In this document: piece after piece, positions 21,868 through 33,100 of the stretch
Position numbering within the stretch: position 1 is the stretch's first letter
Layout of the letters: each line of letters begins with the position of its first letter
Origin: Acanthamoeba castellanii str. Neff
Lineage: Eukaryota; Discosea; Longamoebia; Acanthamoebidae
DNA length: 64,000 nucleotides
Assembly: GCF_000313135.1 (NCBI RefSeq)
Contig: NW_004457442.1
Location: forward strand, 1,735,669 to 1,799,668
Reading direction: 5' to 3'
Notes under the pieces: model-generated
Database searches by the model: none
What the model saw: the letters and a program-made list of their open reading frames with translations, nothing else
Told to the model about the DNA's origin: nothing
Translations under genes and position numbers: made by a program

Positions 21868-24800
21868 TCAGATGGGGCCGCCCCGACCCGTGCCACGACC
21901 ACGGCCGCCAGCAACGACGGACGGCGCACCACCTGGGGCGGACGGACCCGACGGCTGGATGGTTGACCCACGGCCGCGGCCCAGGCCGTTGGTGGCGCCG
22001 GGCATGGGCGCGCCACGACCCCCGGAGCCGCCTGGCGCGGGCGGTTGGCCGCGACCGCGGCCACGACCACCGCCGGACCCGGGCTCGGACTGGTCCTTGG
22101 GCGGCGGGAACGTCGACTCGCGCGTCTCGAGCGTGGTGCGGATCACCGACAGCGGACCCTTCACGAACGCCTGCCAGGCCTCATGCCCTGCGTGTGCGGT
22201 GGTGCGGTCAGCGCTCGGGGAGGCCAGAGTGATTGGAGGGAGGTGGGTGGGTGGGTGGGTGGGTGGGTACCGTCGAGGTACTGGGAGACCTGGGGATCGC
22301 CCGCGGAGGACTTGATGATGGTGGTGGCCACCGTGGCCAGCGCGCCCGCGTAACCGACGTCCGTGCGCGAGGCGCCCTCGACCAGCCGGTCCACCAGCTT
22401 GAGGTCTCGCAGCAGCTGGTCCGCACCCCAGCCAACACAATAACACACGCGCAACACGACACGACACGACACGCACACGACACGACACGACTGGTAAATC
22501 CTGGGTGGTGGCTTGAAGGTGAGGAGGGGAAAGGAGAGGAGTACGGTGAGCTTGAATTCGCGGAGGAGCGGGTTGGTGAGGGCGACGGCGAGGATGCGCT
22601 CCACCACGTTGTGCACAAAGTTGTTCCACACGAAGGTGAAGAACAGGTCCAGGATCACGCTCCAGAAGTTGAGCTTGGTCATCGCGTGGATAAAGCCGAT
22701 GTTTTGCGGGTTCGCCGATTGCGCCACCTGCACGCGACACACGACACATGACACACGACACACGACACACGCGTGAAACACGCGCACGACACGCACGAGG
22801 TGCGGTGGTGGTTGGCCGTGGATATTGGCGACCAGGTGGGGGCGCAGTGGGGGGAGGCAGGCGACGTACGAGGCGACCGCAGAAGCCGAGCACGCGCAGG
22901 CGGACGAAGCCAAACTTTTCCTTGGGCTCCCTGATTTTGAGCTTGTCGATCACCTTGTCCAGGTCCTTCTCGATGAGCTTCCACAAAGGCGAAGGCTCCC
23001 GCGATGGACCTGACGGCCGGCGACGCGCCCATCCATCAGCACACGACATACGGCACACGCCGCACAGCGGATGGCGCACCCTTCTTCTGTGCCATGGCCT
23101 CGTACTTGAGCAACTCGAGGATGACCGCCACACCGGCTGAAAACGCATTGGGATCCTAGGCGCCCATCTCGGAGTTAAACCGTGCGTGTGCGATTCACAT
23201 GTGTCGCGTGTGCTGTGTGCTGTGTGCTGTGTGCTGTGTGCTGTGTGCTGTGTGCTGTGTGCTGTGTGCTGTGTGCTGTGCTGTGTGCTGTGTGCTGTGT
23301 GCTGTGTGCTGTGTGCTGTGTGCTGTGTGCTGTGTCGTGGCACTGTGTCGTTACCTTGAGTTCGAGAATGCAGGGGACGAGGACGGCGAGGCTCTTCTCG
23401 GCAGCAAACTGCTGGAAGATGAGCGGAGTGTCGATGCCCTTGGTCACGTGCCTCCCGGCCAGGGCGATCAGCTCCTGCAGCACCTCGCCGGCCAGGCCCG
23501 AGGCCTCGGGCGCCTGCGGGTCGGCCAGGACCTGGATGATCGTGGGCACTAACTCGCCGCTGGCCAGCCACTGATTGAACGACTCCGCCGCCAGCACTCG
23601 CATCTCTTCTCGCACCACACACACACACACACACACACACCGCACGCACACACCGCACACCGCACACACGTCAGTTGGCAGTGTTTGACGTGGGCGAGTG
23701 GAGGGGGGGGAGCAGCCGGGTACCGGAGGGCGGGCCGTCGCTCTTGACTTTGGCGGGCGAGGGCGAGAGGAGCCACAGGATGGAGAGGAGCAGGTTGGAC
23801 ACCTCCGACTGGTGCAGGCCCTCGGCGAACGACTTCACAAAGTTCTTGGGCTCCCGCTCGATCAGGTAATCAATCACCTACGCGACACGACACACGGCAC
23901 GACACACGACACACGCACGCACGACACGCGCGGATGTGAGCGCCTGGGGAAGAAAAAGAATGAAGGACGTGTGTGAGGGGGGGGGTACATTCTCGGGGTT
24001 GTTGACGATGAAGACCTGGAGGATGGCGGACACCTGCGACGGCAGCACGCCGTTGCGCTCGTCGTCAAACTCGAGCGTGTCGTCCTCCTGCTCCAACACA
24101 ACGGCCGTTGAGCAAAAAAGAACACCGCACGCACACGCACAAGCGCACACGCGCGCAAACCGCACACGCAGACACCGCGGGCTGGTGTGTCGTGCCTTGG
24201 CGACGAAGGAGAAGAGGAAGTGGAGGATGCGCTCGATGTTCTCTTCGGTGAAGATGGAGGCCTCGGTGCCCTCGAGGGCCAAGATCTCGCAGCTCGTGTG
24301 GATGCACCTTCAGAGAGAGGGAGGGAAAGACCCCCCGAGTCGTTCAGCGCCACCGCATCGCACACGCTCCACCACCATCGGACACGCACACGCACACACG
24401 GGCGGGTCAAAGGCGTACTGGATGCGGAGCTCGACCAGCTCTTTTTCGTCCTGGGTGACCGCCTTGGCGCGCAGGGCGTTGGGACTGAACGCCTAGCACA
24501 CATTCATATGTGTGTGTTAGCTTAGGAGTGGGGAGGACCAAGCGCGAGCCAAGGTGCAAGCGCGCGAGCGAATTCATTGTCTTCCCTCTTTTTCCTCACC
24601 TGATTGAAATTGCTGACGTAGTCGAGCAGCTGCTCCAATATCTCCTCCTCATTCAAACTGTGCGTTGCGTGCCGTGGTGCGTGTGCGGTGGTGAGCCCAA
24701 GACGAAGAGAGAGAGAGAAAGAGAGAGCAGGCACGTGGGTGAAGAGGGAGGGAGGGTGGTACAAGTTGACGAGCCGTTCGTTTCCGTTCTTGAGTTCGAA

Positions 24801-25103
24801 GAGCACGTCCTCGACGTCGGACAGCAGCAGCACCTCCTCGAGGGTGAGCTCGCGACCTTCGGCCTCCGTCCTCTCGAATATCTTGTCCACCATCGTTTCT
24901 GTGTTGTCACGACACGACACGACACGACACGACACCACGACACACGCACAACCGCACACACGCGACGACGCAGAAGACACCGGCCAGCGGGCGTCAAGGA
25001 AAAAGAACGAATTGGGGGGGGGGTAAAAGAGAAGAGAGGTACGTTGAATGAAGGGGAGGGCCGCTCCGCCAATGCGCAGGCCAGCCGGCGTGGTGGCGGC
25101 CAT
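21868..25103 (-). CDS. PP6 regulatory subunit (SAPS domain) with GRG-rich tail
   Basis: About 13 exons read leftwards to TGA at 21868-21870. SAPS proteins (PP6R1-3; yeast Sit4-associated proteins) target the PP6/Sit4 phosphatase. Early in the protein, GRELTLEEVLLLSDVEDVLF with NGNERLVNL parallels the LQELMDEDDILQECKAQNQKLLDFL opening of PP6R. VIDYLIEREPKNFV...SNLLLSILWL (about 23780-23875) parallels the VITFLKK...MDLLLRLVS block. The segment LNFWSVILDLFFTFVWNNFVHN (about 22610-22680) parallels the MDLLLDLFFKYTWNNFLH block. The last exon ends in a Gly/Arg/Pro-rich region with repeated GRGRG, resembling an RNA-binding RGG tail, which is not typical of PP6R. Start: the ATG at 25103 (MAATTPAGLR) has a good AAGATGG context. 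An upstream exon starting at about 25234 (MASVSEL) is conceivable but would not join in phase. Confidence 0.78.
22237..22268. repeat. (GGGT)n run in a PP6R intron
   Basis: About seven tandem copies of GGTGGGT-type tetranucleotide lie within an intron near the 3' end of the PP6R gene. On this strand it is a G-rich run that could form a quadruplex. Confidence 0.85.
23211..23335. repeat. (TGTGCTG)n heptanucleotide array in a PP6R intron
   Basis: About 17 copies of the 7-mer TGTGCTG in tandem, interrupted once near 23277 by a shortened unit. It is confined to one intron of the PP6R gene. Confidence 0.93.
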
Positions 25104-25390
25104 CTTGGGCTTCACCTCATTTGCCTTCACGCACCTCGATCAGTCTCCATTTATTAATCTTGCACCAGAATAATATTAACAGCAATAATAAAACGAGAGG
25201 GGATGGAGCAGTACCAGCTCAGAAACGGAAGCCATAATATCCAAAGAGAGTGAATAATATAATGAAGTGGATTTTAGTTCCTGGCTGTTGCTTTTATCTT
25301 CTTCTTCAAAGTGTAATTCCAGGTTTTAAGGCAACCTTTTAAGGTGGCAGTAAGCGTGGCAGAGGGCGGTTGGTGTGGTGAACAAAATAA

Positions 25391-27937
25391 TTAAAAAGCT
25401 GTGGCGGCCGATGAAGAGGGAGAGCTCTCGAGGCGGAAGAGCTTCTTGGGGTTCATGACCATGTGCGGATCGAGTGCTCGCTTGATGTCTACCATCACCC
25501 GCACCGCCACCGCGCCACGTTCCTGCACAACAATACATCAGCTCGCATATCACACCTACACGCACGCACCACCGCACACGCACACGCACGCACGCACGCA
25601 CACACCCACACCCACACGCAAGCACGCACACGCGCAGCGTACCTGGTAGAGGGCGTCGATCTTGCCCATGCCGACGCCGTGTTCGCCGGAGGCGGTGCCC
25701 TCGAATGCCAGGGCGCGCTGGACGAGTCGCTCGTTGAGGCGGCGCATCTCGGCCACCTCGAAGGGGTCGGTCGAGTTGAAGGGCACCAGGCAGTGGAAGT
25801 TGCCGTCGGCCACATGGCCCACGATTGGGCACGGCAGCTTGACCGCCGACTGGGCAAAGTCGGCCTCGGTCTCGCTAATCACCTGGGCCAGGTGCGACAG
25901 TGGCACGCACACGTCGGTCACCCACAGCCGCATCTGATGGCGCCCGAACTGCACATTCCACATACATTCGAGATAAAAGGAGTGCGTGAGTTGTGATGGA
26001 ATGTGCATTGGAATGCACGGCTTGCGACGTACGTCGTTGCGGTACTTGGCGGAGGCGTAGTAGGCCGACCGCCGGGCGTGCCAGAGCGCGTCGCGCTCCT
26101 TCTCCTCGTCGGCAAACATGTGCGACTTGAGGCCGTTGCTCTGGGCCACGGACAGGGCGACCTTGGCCTCTTCCTCCACTTCCTCCACTGCCCACGTTCG
26201 CATTTTACCCACGTCAGTGTGTGCGTTATGTGTGTGTCGTGTGTTCTGTGTCGTGTGTGTCGTGTGTCGTGTGTTCTGTGTCGTGTGTGTCGTGTGTCGT
26301 GTGTCGTGTGTGTCGCGTGTGTCGTGTGCGTGTCGTACGGGTGGGGGCGTGGAACTCGAGGAAAAGCGTGGGCGTGAGGGCGTAGGTCTTGTTGAAGAAC
26401 GCGTTGACCGCCGCCAGCGCCTCGATGTTCAGCAGCTCGCACCTGCCCATAGATTCACACGAGCGTCAGCCGCGTTCTCCTCCTCCTCCTCCTCCTCGTG
26501 CGGCGCCATGCGAAGAATACGAGGCCGTACCGGGCGAGGGAGGGGAGGTCGGCGTGCAGGAAGGCAACCACGGCCGCCGAAGCGTTGGCGACAGAGTCGA
26601 ACAGAAGGATACCCGCCTTGACGGCTCGCGGCACCGATCGTATCTGCAGATGAAGAGAAGCAATTGGCCCGATTGGCGTCACGGCTTAGTGTCGTTCGAC
26701 ACGACACAGCACGCAACACGCCCCCACGCGCACCGCACACGCGCACGCACCCTGACGGTGAGTTCGGTGATGATGCCCAGCGTGCCCTCCGAGCCGATGA
26801 ACAAGTGGTTGAGATCGTAGCCGACGCTTTACACCACGCGTACACAGTAAGAGTGGGAATGCGGTCATCGAGCTTCGAACGAAAGTGGTGTAGGGGCGGC
26901 GCACCTGGACTTGATGACACGCGAGCGAGTGTCGATCACCTCGCCGGTCGGGAGCACCACCTTCATCGAGATGACGTTATCACGGATCGTGCCGTACTTG
27001 ATCGACAGCGTGCCACTGCGCGCGCAGTCGGAATGTCAGACACGCATACACACCTCACACACACCGCACACGCACGACACACACACACGACGAGCACCTG
27101 GCACCGGTCGAGGCGTAGCCGCCGATGGTGGCATCGCTGCCGGGGTCGACCATGAACATGAAGCCCTTGTCCTTGAGCCACTCGGCCAGGGCCGACTTGC
27201 GGATGCCGGCCTGCACCGTCACCATGAGGTCCTCGCGGTGCAGCTTCAGCACCGCGTCCATACGCGACACGTCGATCACCACCCCGCCCAGCTCCGGCAC
27301 CGCTCCGGCCTCGAGTCCCGTCCGCGCGCCCGCCACTGCACACAATCAAAACAATGTGAGCTTGTGCGTGTGCGTGTGCGGTGATGCGTGTGCGGTGATG
27401 CGTGTGCGGTGGTGCGTGCGCGTACCGGTGACGGGGATGCGGTGCTCGTGGCACAGGGCGACGACGGCGGCTACCTGGGCGGTGGTGCTCGGGTAGACGA
27501 CGGCCTCGGGCATGGAGGCCTCGTGGTAGGAGTGATCGATCGAGTGCGCGCGCAGCTCGTCCTCCTCGACCTTCCGCTGCTTCAGGGCGGCGTCGCTCTG
27601 CTCGTCGCCCGAGGGCGTGAGCGGCGAGGCCACGGTCATGGGCAGCGACCGGAGCTTCCAAAAGGCGCGGCCGGGGCCGACCGCGGCCGCCAGCGACGCG
27701 AACAGGGCCTGGTCCACCTCCCCGTACTGCGGCAGGTCTGCACCGACCGCGCCTGCCGCGCATAAAAAATATCAATAAATCGAACAAAGAAATTATAAAA
27801 AAAGTAGAGGCGGGGAGGGTACAGGTAGTGGGGTGGTGGTGGCGGTAGAAGGAGACGCCAAAGGCGAGCAGACCCACGACAAGCGCGGTGAGCACTGCCA
27901 CCCAGGCCGATGAGGTTTGTGCAGATTGCTTGGCCAT
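25391..27937 (-). CDS. FAD-dependent D-lactate dehydrogenase (cytochrome type)
   Basis: The start is ATG at 27937; the stop is TAA at 25391-25393. The protein begins with a hydrophobic segment ([18 protein letters not shown], about residues 11-28), likely a mitochondrial or membrane anchor. The FAD-binding PCMH domain follows, with [15 protein letters not shown] and HRIPVTG, then [44 protein letters not shown], and the [15 protein letters not shown] element. The FAD-oxidase C-terminal domain contains [21 protein letters not shown], later [10 protein letters not shown], and [13 protein letters not shown], near the conserved catalytic histidines. This order is diagnostic of the DLD/LDHD family, which oxidises D-lactate and related D-2-hydroxyacids to ketoacids and passes electrons to the respiratory chain. 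Introns are CACG-rich, and several carry the shared 15-mer described in the findings. D-2-hydroxyglutarate dehydrogenase is the nearest alternative. Confidence 0.88.
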
Positions 27938-28158
27938 CTAGTGCCGTTGCTTTGTGTGGTTGTGTGCGTGGGTTTCTCTTCTCTCCTGGCCTGTTTCCCG
28001 CACGCACTGCTTTATGGGCACTTACGATTGGCGGAAGCACCACATTGCAGCAACTCTGCCGCGTTTTTCCATCAGTTGTCATCGATATCTTCGCATTTCC
28101 TTCTTTCTTTTTCTTTTTCTTTGTGTTACATTGCAATGTGGTGGGGGTTTTATTTATT

Positions 28159-30018
28159 TTATTTGCCCTTTCTGGCGGCCTTCACCTTCTTGCCCTTCTT
28201 GCCCACCTTGCCTGGTCGCGCAGGGTGGTGTGAGTGTTTCGTCTTGGCCGAAGACGAAGAAGCCGATGACGAAGACGAAGATGAGTCGGCGCAACACAGT
28301 GGGCACATGCAGGTGAAGTGGTAGTGTGAGAGGAGTTCGCTGCGCCGTGATGTGGTGGGCTTGTCGACATCAATGTAGCGGATGCAGACCTCATCGCCCG
28401 CCGGGATGTCGTGGGTGGCCACGAACTGGACCGCCTGCCCCTCGCCCGTGCGCGTGCCGCAGTTGGGCGCGCAGCTGTGGTTGAAGTAGGACCCCTCCGC
28501 ATAGAGTACCATTCCCATCGACACCAGCTTGTCGCTCCACATCCCAAACGCTGTGCACACGCACACACACGAACACACGCACACGTGAGCACATAGATAA
28601 TCACAAGAAGAGAGCAAACTTATAGTGAGGGCGTGTAACTGTTGCTCTCAATTTTGGAGATGTACTCCATGAGCTCCTGCGAGGTGTACTTGTGCGCGAG
28701 CGAGCAGCTGGCCAGCATCTTTTCCACGTATCGCACCACCTCCCTGTCATGAGAGGTTGGTTGAGTGTGTGTGCGTGTGCCCTAGCGCGTGTGCGGTCGT
28801 GTGAAAACTTGGTGCGTGTGCGTACATGTCGCCTTTGTATCGGTCGGGCGAGATGGCGAGCGAGGGCACGTTGGCAACGAGGCACAGGAAGTCCGCGAAT
28901 CGAGGCTTGCCCGAAACGCCGCCAGCCGGTGGTGGTCCGTCGATCGCCTCCAGCTCCCGTCGCGCCAGGACGTGGAGCAGCACCCGCACCACCGTCTTGT
29001 CGTCCTACTCACACGAGTTCGTGTGGTCGTGAGTGTAGGTTCCTAGACCAACCACGCTCGCTAGTGCGACATGTTAAGTGCCAACGTACCTTGGTCAGCT
29101 TGCACGAGGCCAGGAAGGCAAGGCCGGGGCACTGAAGCGGATGCAGTCGATCCTGCGTAGATCATGAACCAAGCGAGCGCGCTCAGGGACACTCGCACAC
29201 ACGGCACACACATGCACACGAGCTATGCACGACCGCACACGCGAGGTACCTGTTCTTTGCAGGCCAAGGAGCAGTACCAGCTCTGCCTACATCGCTCGCA
29301 CCACACCTGCGCGGTACACTTACGGCTCACCTTCTGCTGCTGCTGCTGCTGCTGCTTCTTTTCCTCTGCTGCAGTCGCTGTCGAAGTCGTGACGTCCGGC
29401 GCTCCGTCGTCGTGGACGACCTGGTCGGTCAGGCTCGTTGGCTGCGCCTGGCTGACGTCTGCGCAAGCACCCGTCTGAGGTTGTGTTGATGCGTCCGCTG
29501 CCATGGTGGCGCCGTCGGGGTGACCCTCGCTAGGCGGCTCGTCCGCCTTTTAGTGGTGCATGAGCCCCCGTACGACAAACGCCCCCGAGAAGACACGACA
29601 CGCAGCACACGTGGACGCACCTGGGTGCTGGCAAGTGGGAGGTGGGTGAAGCGGTAGCAGCCCTGGCAGAACCGCTTCTTGTGACTCTCGTGCACGCCCA
29701 CCCCGTACGGCTCCGCCTACTTGATCAACATGTTAAAAATTGAGATTAAATCTTCGAAGATTAAACCGGAAAAAATCAATTTGAGATGAAATTGTGAGGG
29801 GGAGGTACAAAGAGGAGGTCCTGCCCGGCTGGGATGGGGCGACGGGCTACGAGATACCGCCCCTTGCTCGGGCTCTTTGCCAACCCCAGCCAGCCCCCAG
29901 AATCGGCGAAGTAACGGCTTGGCCCCACTAACTCCCTCTCACTTTCATTTCCGCTCAGATTGATCTTCTCTTCATCAATGCCGCCTTCGCGTTTTGACGC
30001 GGCCTCTGCGTTCTCCAT
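28159..30018 (-). CDS. SET and MYND domain (SMYD-type) lysine methyltransferase
   Basis: The ATG at 30018 (MENAEAASK) opens the gene; the stop is TAA at 28159-28161. The SET domain is split by a MYND zinc finger, as in SMYD proteins. The N-terminal SET part is KGRYLVARRPIPAGQDLLF. The MYND finger starts at FCQGCYRF and continues with CTAQVWCERCRQSWYCSLAC, and HPLQCPGL after it. Between its first and second cysteine pairs lies an insertion that includes a Gln run encoded by 29336-29359. The C-terminal SET core has YFNHSCAPNC (the NHSC cofactor/active-site motif) and GDEVCIRYID, followed by post-SET cysteines (CMCPLCC). The protein ends in a Ser run and Lys-rich tail (KKGKKVKAARKGK), a probable nuclear signal. 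SMYD enzymes methylate histone and non-histone lysines; the substrate cannot be told here. Confidence 0.85.
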
Positions 30019-30101
30019 CCCCAACAGATCGATACAGAATAAATAAAGTTGTTAAACAGAAAAGAAAAGAAAACAAGTACAGTGGTGGCCGCTCTGAGTG
30101 A

Positions 30102-33100
30102 TCAGCGTGAGTTCAGCCAGTAAACGCGGCCTTGGCGCATCGCGAGAGATCTGGAGTGGGTGACGATGAAGGTCATCAACCCGCGCGGGTAGTACTGACT
30201 GAACGGGAGCCTGTAGTCACGCACGAAGTACTGTTGCTCGCACAAAACACGAAAGACAAAGAAGAAGGTGAGAATGTGTTGTTGCGTGACGGGTGCGTGA
30301 CACAAGGTGGAAAGATGGTTGTTGATGCCATGGCAGGAGGTACCTGCTCAAGGGCAGCAAGGGGCAGTGGCCCTTTGGCTTGCAGTTGCTTCTGCAACCA
30401 TGCCAGAAGAGCAGTTTGCGTCCTGGAAAAGGCACACACAAAAAAAACCCACATGTCAGCGCGACGAGGAGAGGCGAAGTGGAGAGGCCCGGGCACGTAC
30501 TCGAGATGTCGGGCCAGGGCGTGGACGGTGTCAGCCGGGTCGGCAGTCGGCGTGTTGTTGAAGTGGACCAGCGTCTGAGGGTCGGCCTCCCTGCAGCGTG
30601 ATTAGCACGCGTGTGCGCGAGTGTTAGCGAGACGAGCAAGCTCTGGCTTTGGCCTGGCGATTGTGTCGCGTACTTAATGTCGTCAGGGGTGACAAGGATG
30701 GCAAATTGTCTCGTCAGATCCGCGGCCTTCTGGGCCAGCAGGTCCACAAACACCTTCTGTCGCGCTTGCTGCAGAGCCAAACATGTAAGAAGTGTGTGCG
30801 TGTGTGTGCGTGTGTGTGTGTGTGAGAAAGAGAGAGAGACGCCAGAACTTAGGTCACCACGCCGCACCTTCTGCTGATGGGCGCACTTAAGGGCGACAAT
30901 CTTGTCGACGATCTCCTGCGCGGTTTTCGGAACCACCGAATACCATTCGAGCGGGTACGGAGTGTTGTGGGCTACGCTGACCGCCTGCAGACAACAGTCG
31001 GTCAACCACGCGATCAGTCGCTCGCACCACGGCACACCAGGACGAAACGTACCAGTCGGTTTTCGATATAGTTGATCACGAGTGGATTGGCCGCGGTGAG
31101 GTAGGAGATCAGGTCGAATGTGGTGTAGTGCGGTGCCAGCTCCCTGCCAAGCGCCGCTACCTCGGTTGTTCTGTAATTTCACAAGTTCGGTGGCATGCTG
31201 GAGATATCTGACAGCATGCGCGCTAGTGGTGGTGTGGTGCAAACACGAACCGCTTCTTCTTCCGTTCTTCCTCGACCTGCGTCACCAACATGCTGTAGGC
31301 TGTCTGACTGGCTGACGTGTTGGCCGTGCCATTGACAAAGTTGATGAACTGTTCCAACGGTTCACACGAAGAGCCGAGATGTGTCAGCGAATGGGCAAAG
31401 GCAGCAGGAAGCACAGGAGGGCGCGTACGGTGCGAGGGCAAAGCGCCCGCAGCGCGGCGACGTGGGCGTCGAGCTTGGCAGGGTCGGCCTTGATCGCGGC
31501 AGGTGCTCCCGCCTTGAGGGCTTCGATCAGCTCGTTTTCGCGCGCCATTCGCCGCTTATCGTACTCCTTGAGCTGCTGCAGCACAGCACGCAGCGTGATG
31601 CGCTCCGTCGTAATCGCCGTTGATGGCCCCGATTGCTTCTTCTTCGCAGCCGCTGTGGGTGGACCAGAACAGCGCGCAGTCAGCGATTTGGAAAAACGAG
31701 GTCGTCGCCGTGGACGAGCTAAGAACATACCAGCGTTGATGAGGTCATCGCCCGCTAGGTATCGCATGCACAAGGGGTCCGCGATCTCCTCCACATCGCC
31801 TGTTGCGTGTGTTCGTTAGCCTTTGCGTACGCAATGTGATACACACGAACAACACAGACGGGCCGTCCGTACCAACGAACCGCCACTGCTCGCGTTGGGT
31901 CAGCTTGGCGAGGCCCCGAATCAAGCGTTGCTTACGATTCTCCAAGTGCCGTTGAATTTCGTGCTGTTGCAGACTGCGGATGACGTCTGCAAGTTGACAA
32001 CACGCGGTCAATACTATTACACGCACGCACGACACACAGCACACACAGCACTCAACGTACTATGCTCCTTGCCCGGCGGGATGAGGATGCCGACGATCTT
32101 GTGCTGCGGCGCAGCAGCGTCGGCATCCTCTCGCTCCTTTCCCTTCGCTGTTGAAGGTTTGGCGTGCACGATGGCACGCACGATCTGGATCCGCGCGTCC
32201 TTTTTCTTCGCCACACCTAGCGGTCCAGCATGGCGTGAGTAACGAAATGCATTTCCACCCAACAAGCAGCAGCAGCAGCAGCAGGTACCTTTCTCCAGTT
32301 CCTCCTGGAGGACCTTGAAGGTGGGCAGGACAGAGCCGACCAGAATGTTCTTGCGTAGCAGCCGGTTACCCAGGCCCACGTCGTTTGTGGAGCTGTATTT
32401 CTGTTGACGCACACGCGGATTTCAGGGTCGGCAGAGAGAACTCGTGGACGCCAGTGGAGCCAGAGTACGTACCTCGATCCACATCTTCTCGGCCCGCCGC
32501 ATGTTAGTGACTTTCGTGTAGTTCGTTCGGAGATCTGATCGCGGGATGGCAGTTCTTTGATGACCTGCACAACGGTGGAGGGAGTGAGTGGACCATCCAT
32601 TTGGCGTTGTTTGCCCAAGTGCTAGCTCGTGCGCAATGGGGTACCCAAATGCGGCCTGGTGATGTGGAAGAACGCGGTGGTGCCCTTCTGAACCGCAAGC
32701 ACGATGTTCCCAGACCTGTCGTTGGTGTAGAAACCCGTATCGGACTGTCGGTTTACGGATGCGGGGTGGTGGTGGGTGGTGGTTGGGTGGTTAGCTAGTC
32801 CCCAGAGCAAAGACTCAACACCACGCGCATACAGGATTGACGAGACGAGGGGACGTACTTGTCGCGGATCGCGTGCGGATGCGATGGTGGCTTGGTAGGA
32901 CCGCAGGGCGTCGTCCCACTTGAGACCGCGGTCTACCTCGATTACAAAGAGTTCGGTAAACTGTTGCTTGCGTCGATGTTGCTGTTCTTCCTCCTCAGCG
33001 GTGGCGGTTGAGGTTCCGGTGTCCTTCTCCTCGTTCTTCCGCATGTTGATGTTGGGATCCTGTGACGAACACAAAGCCAGGTATATGAGTGTCCATGCCA

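Noticed and set aside
23211..23335. CRISPR-like direct repeats
   Set aside because: The unit is 7 bp with no spacers, inside a eukaryotic intron; it is a simple tandem repeat.
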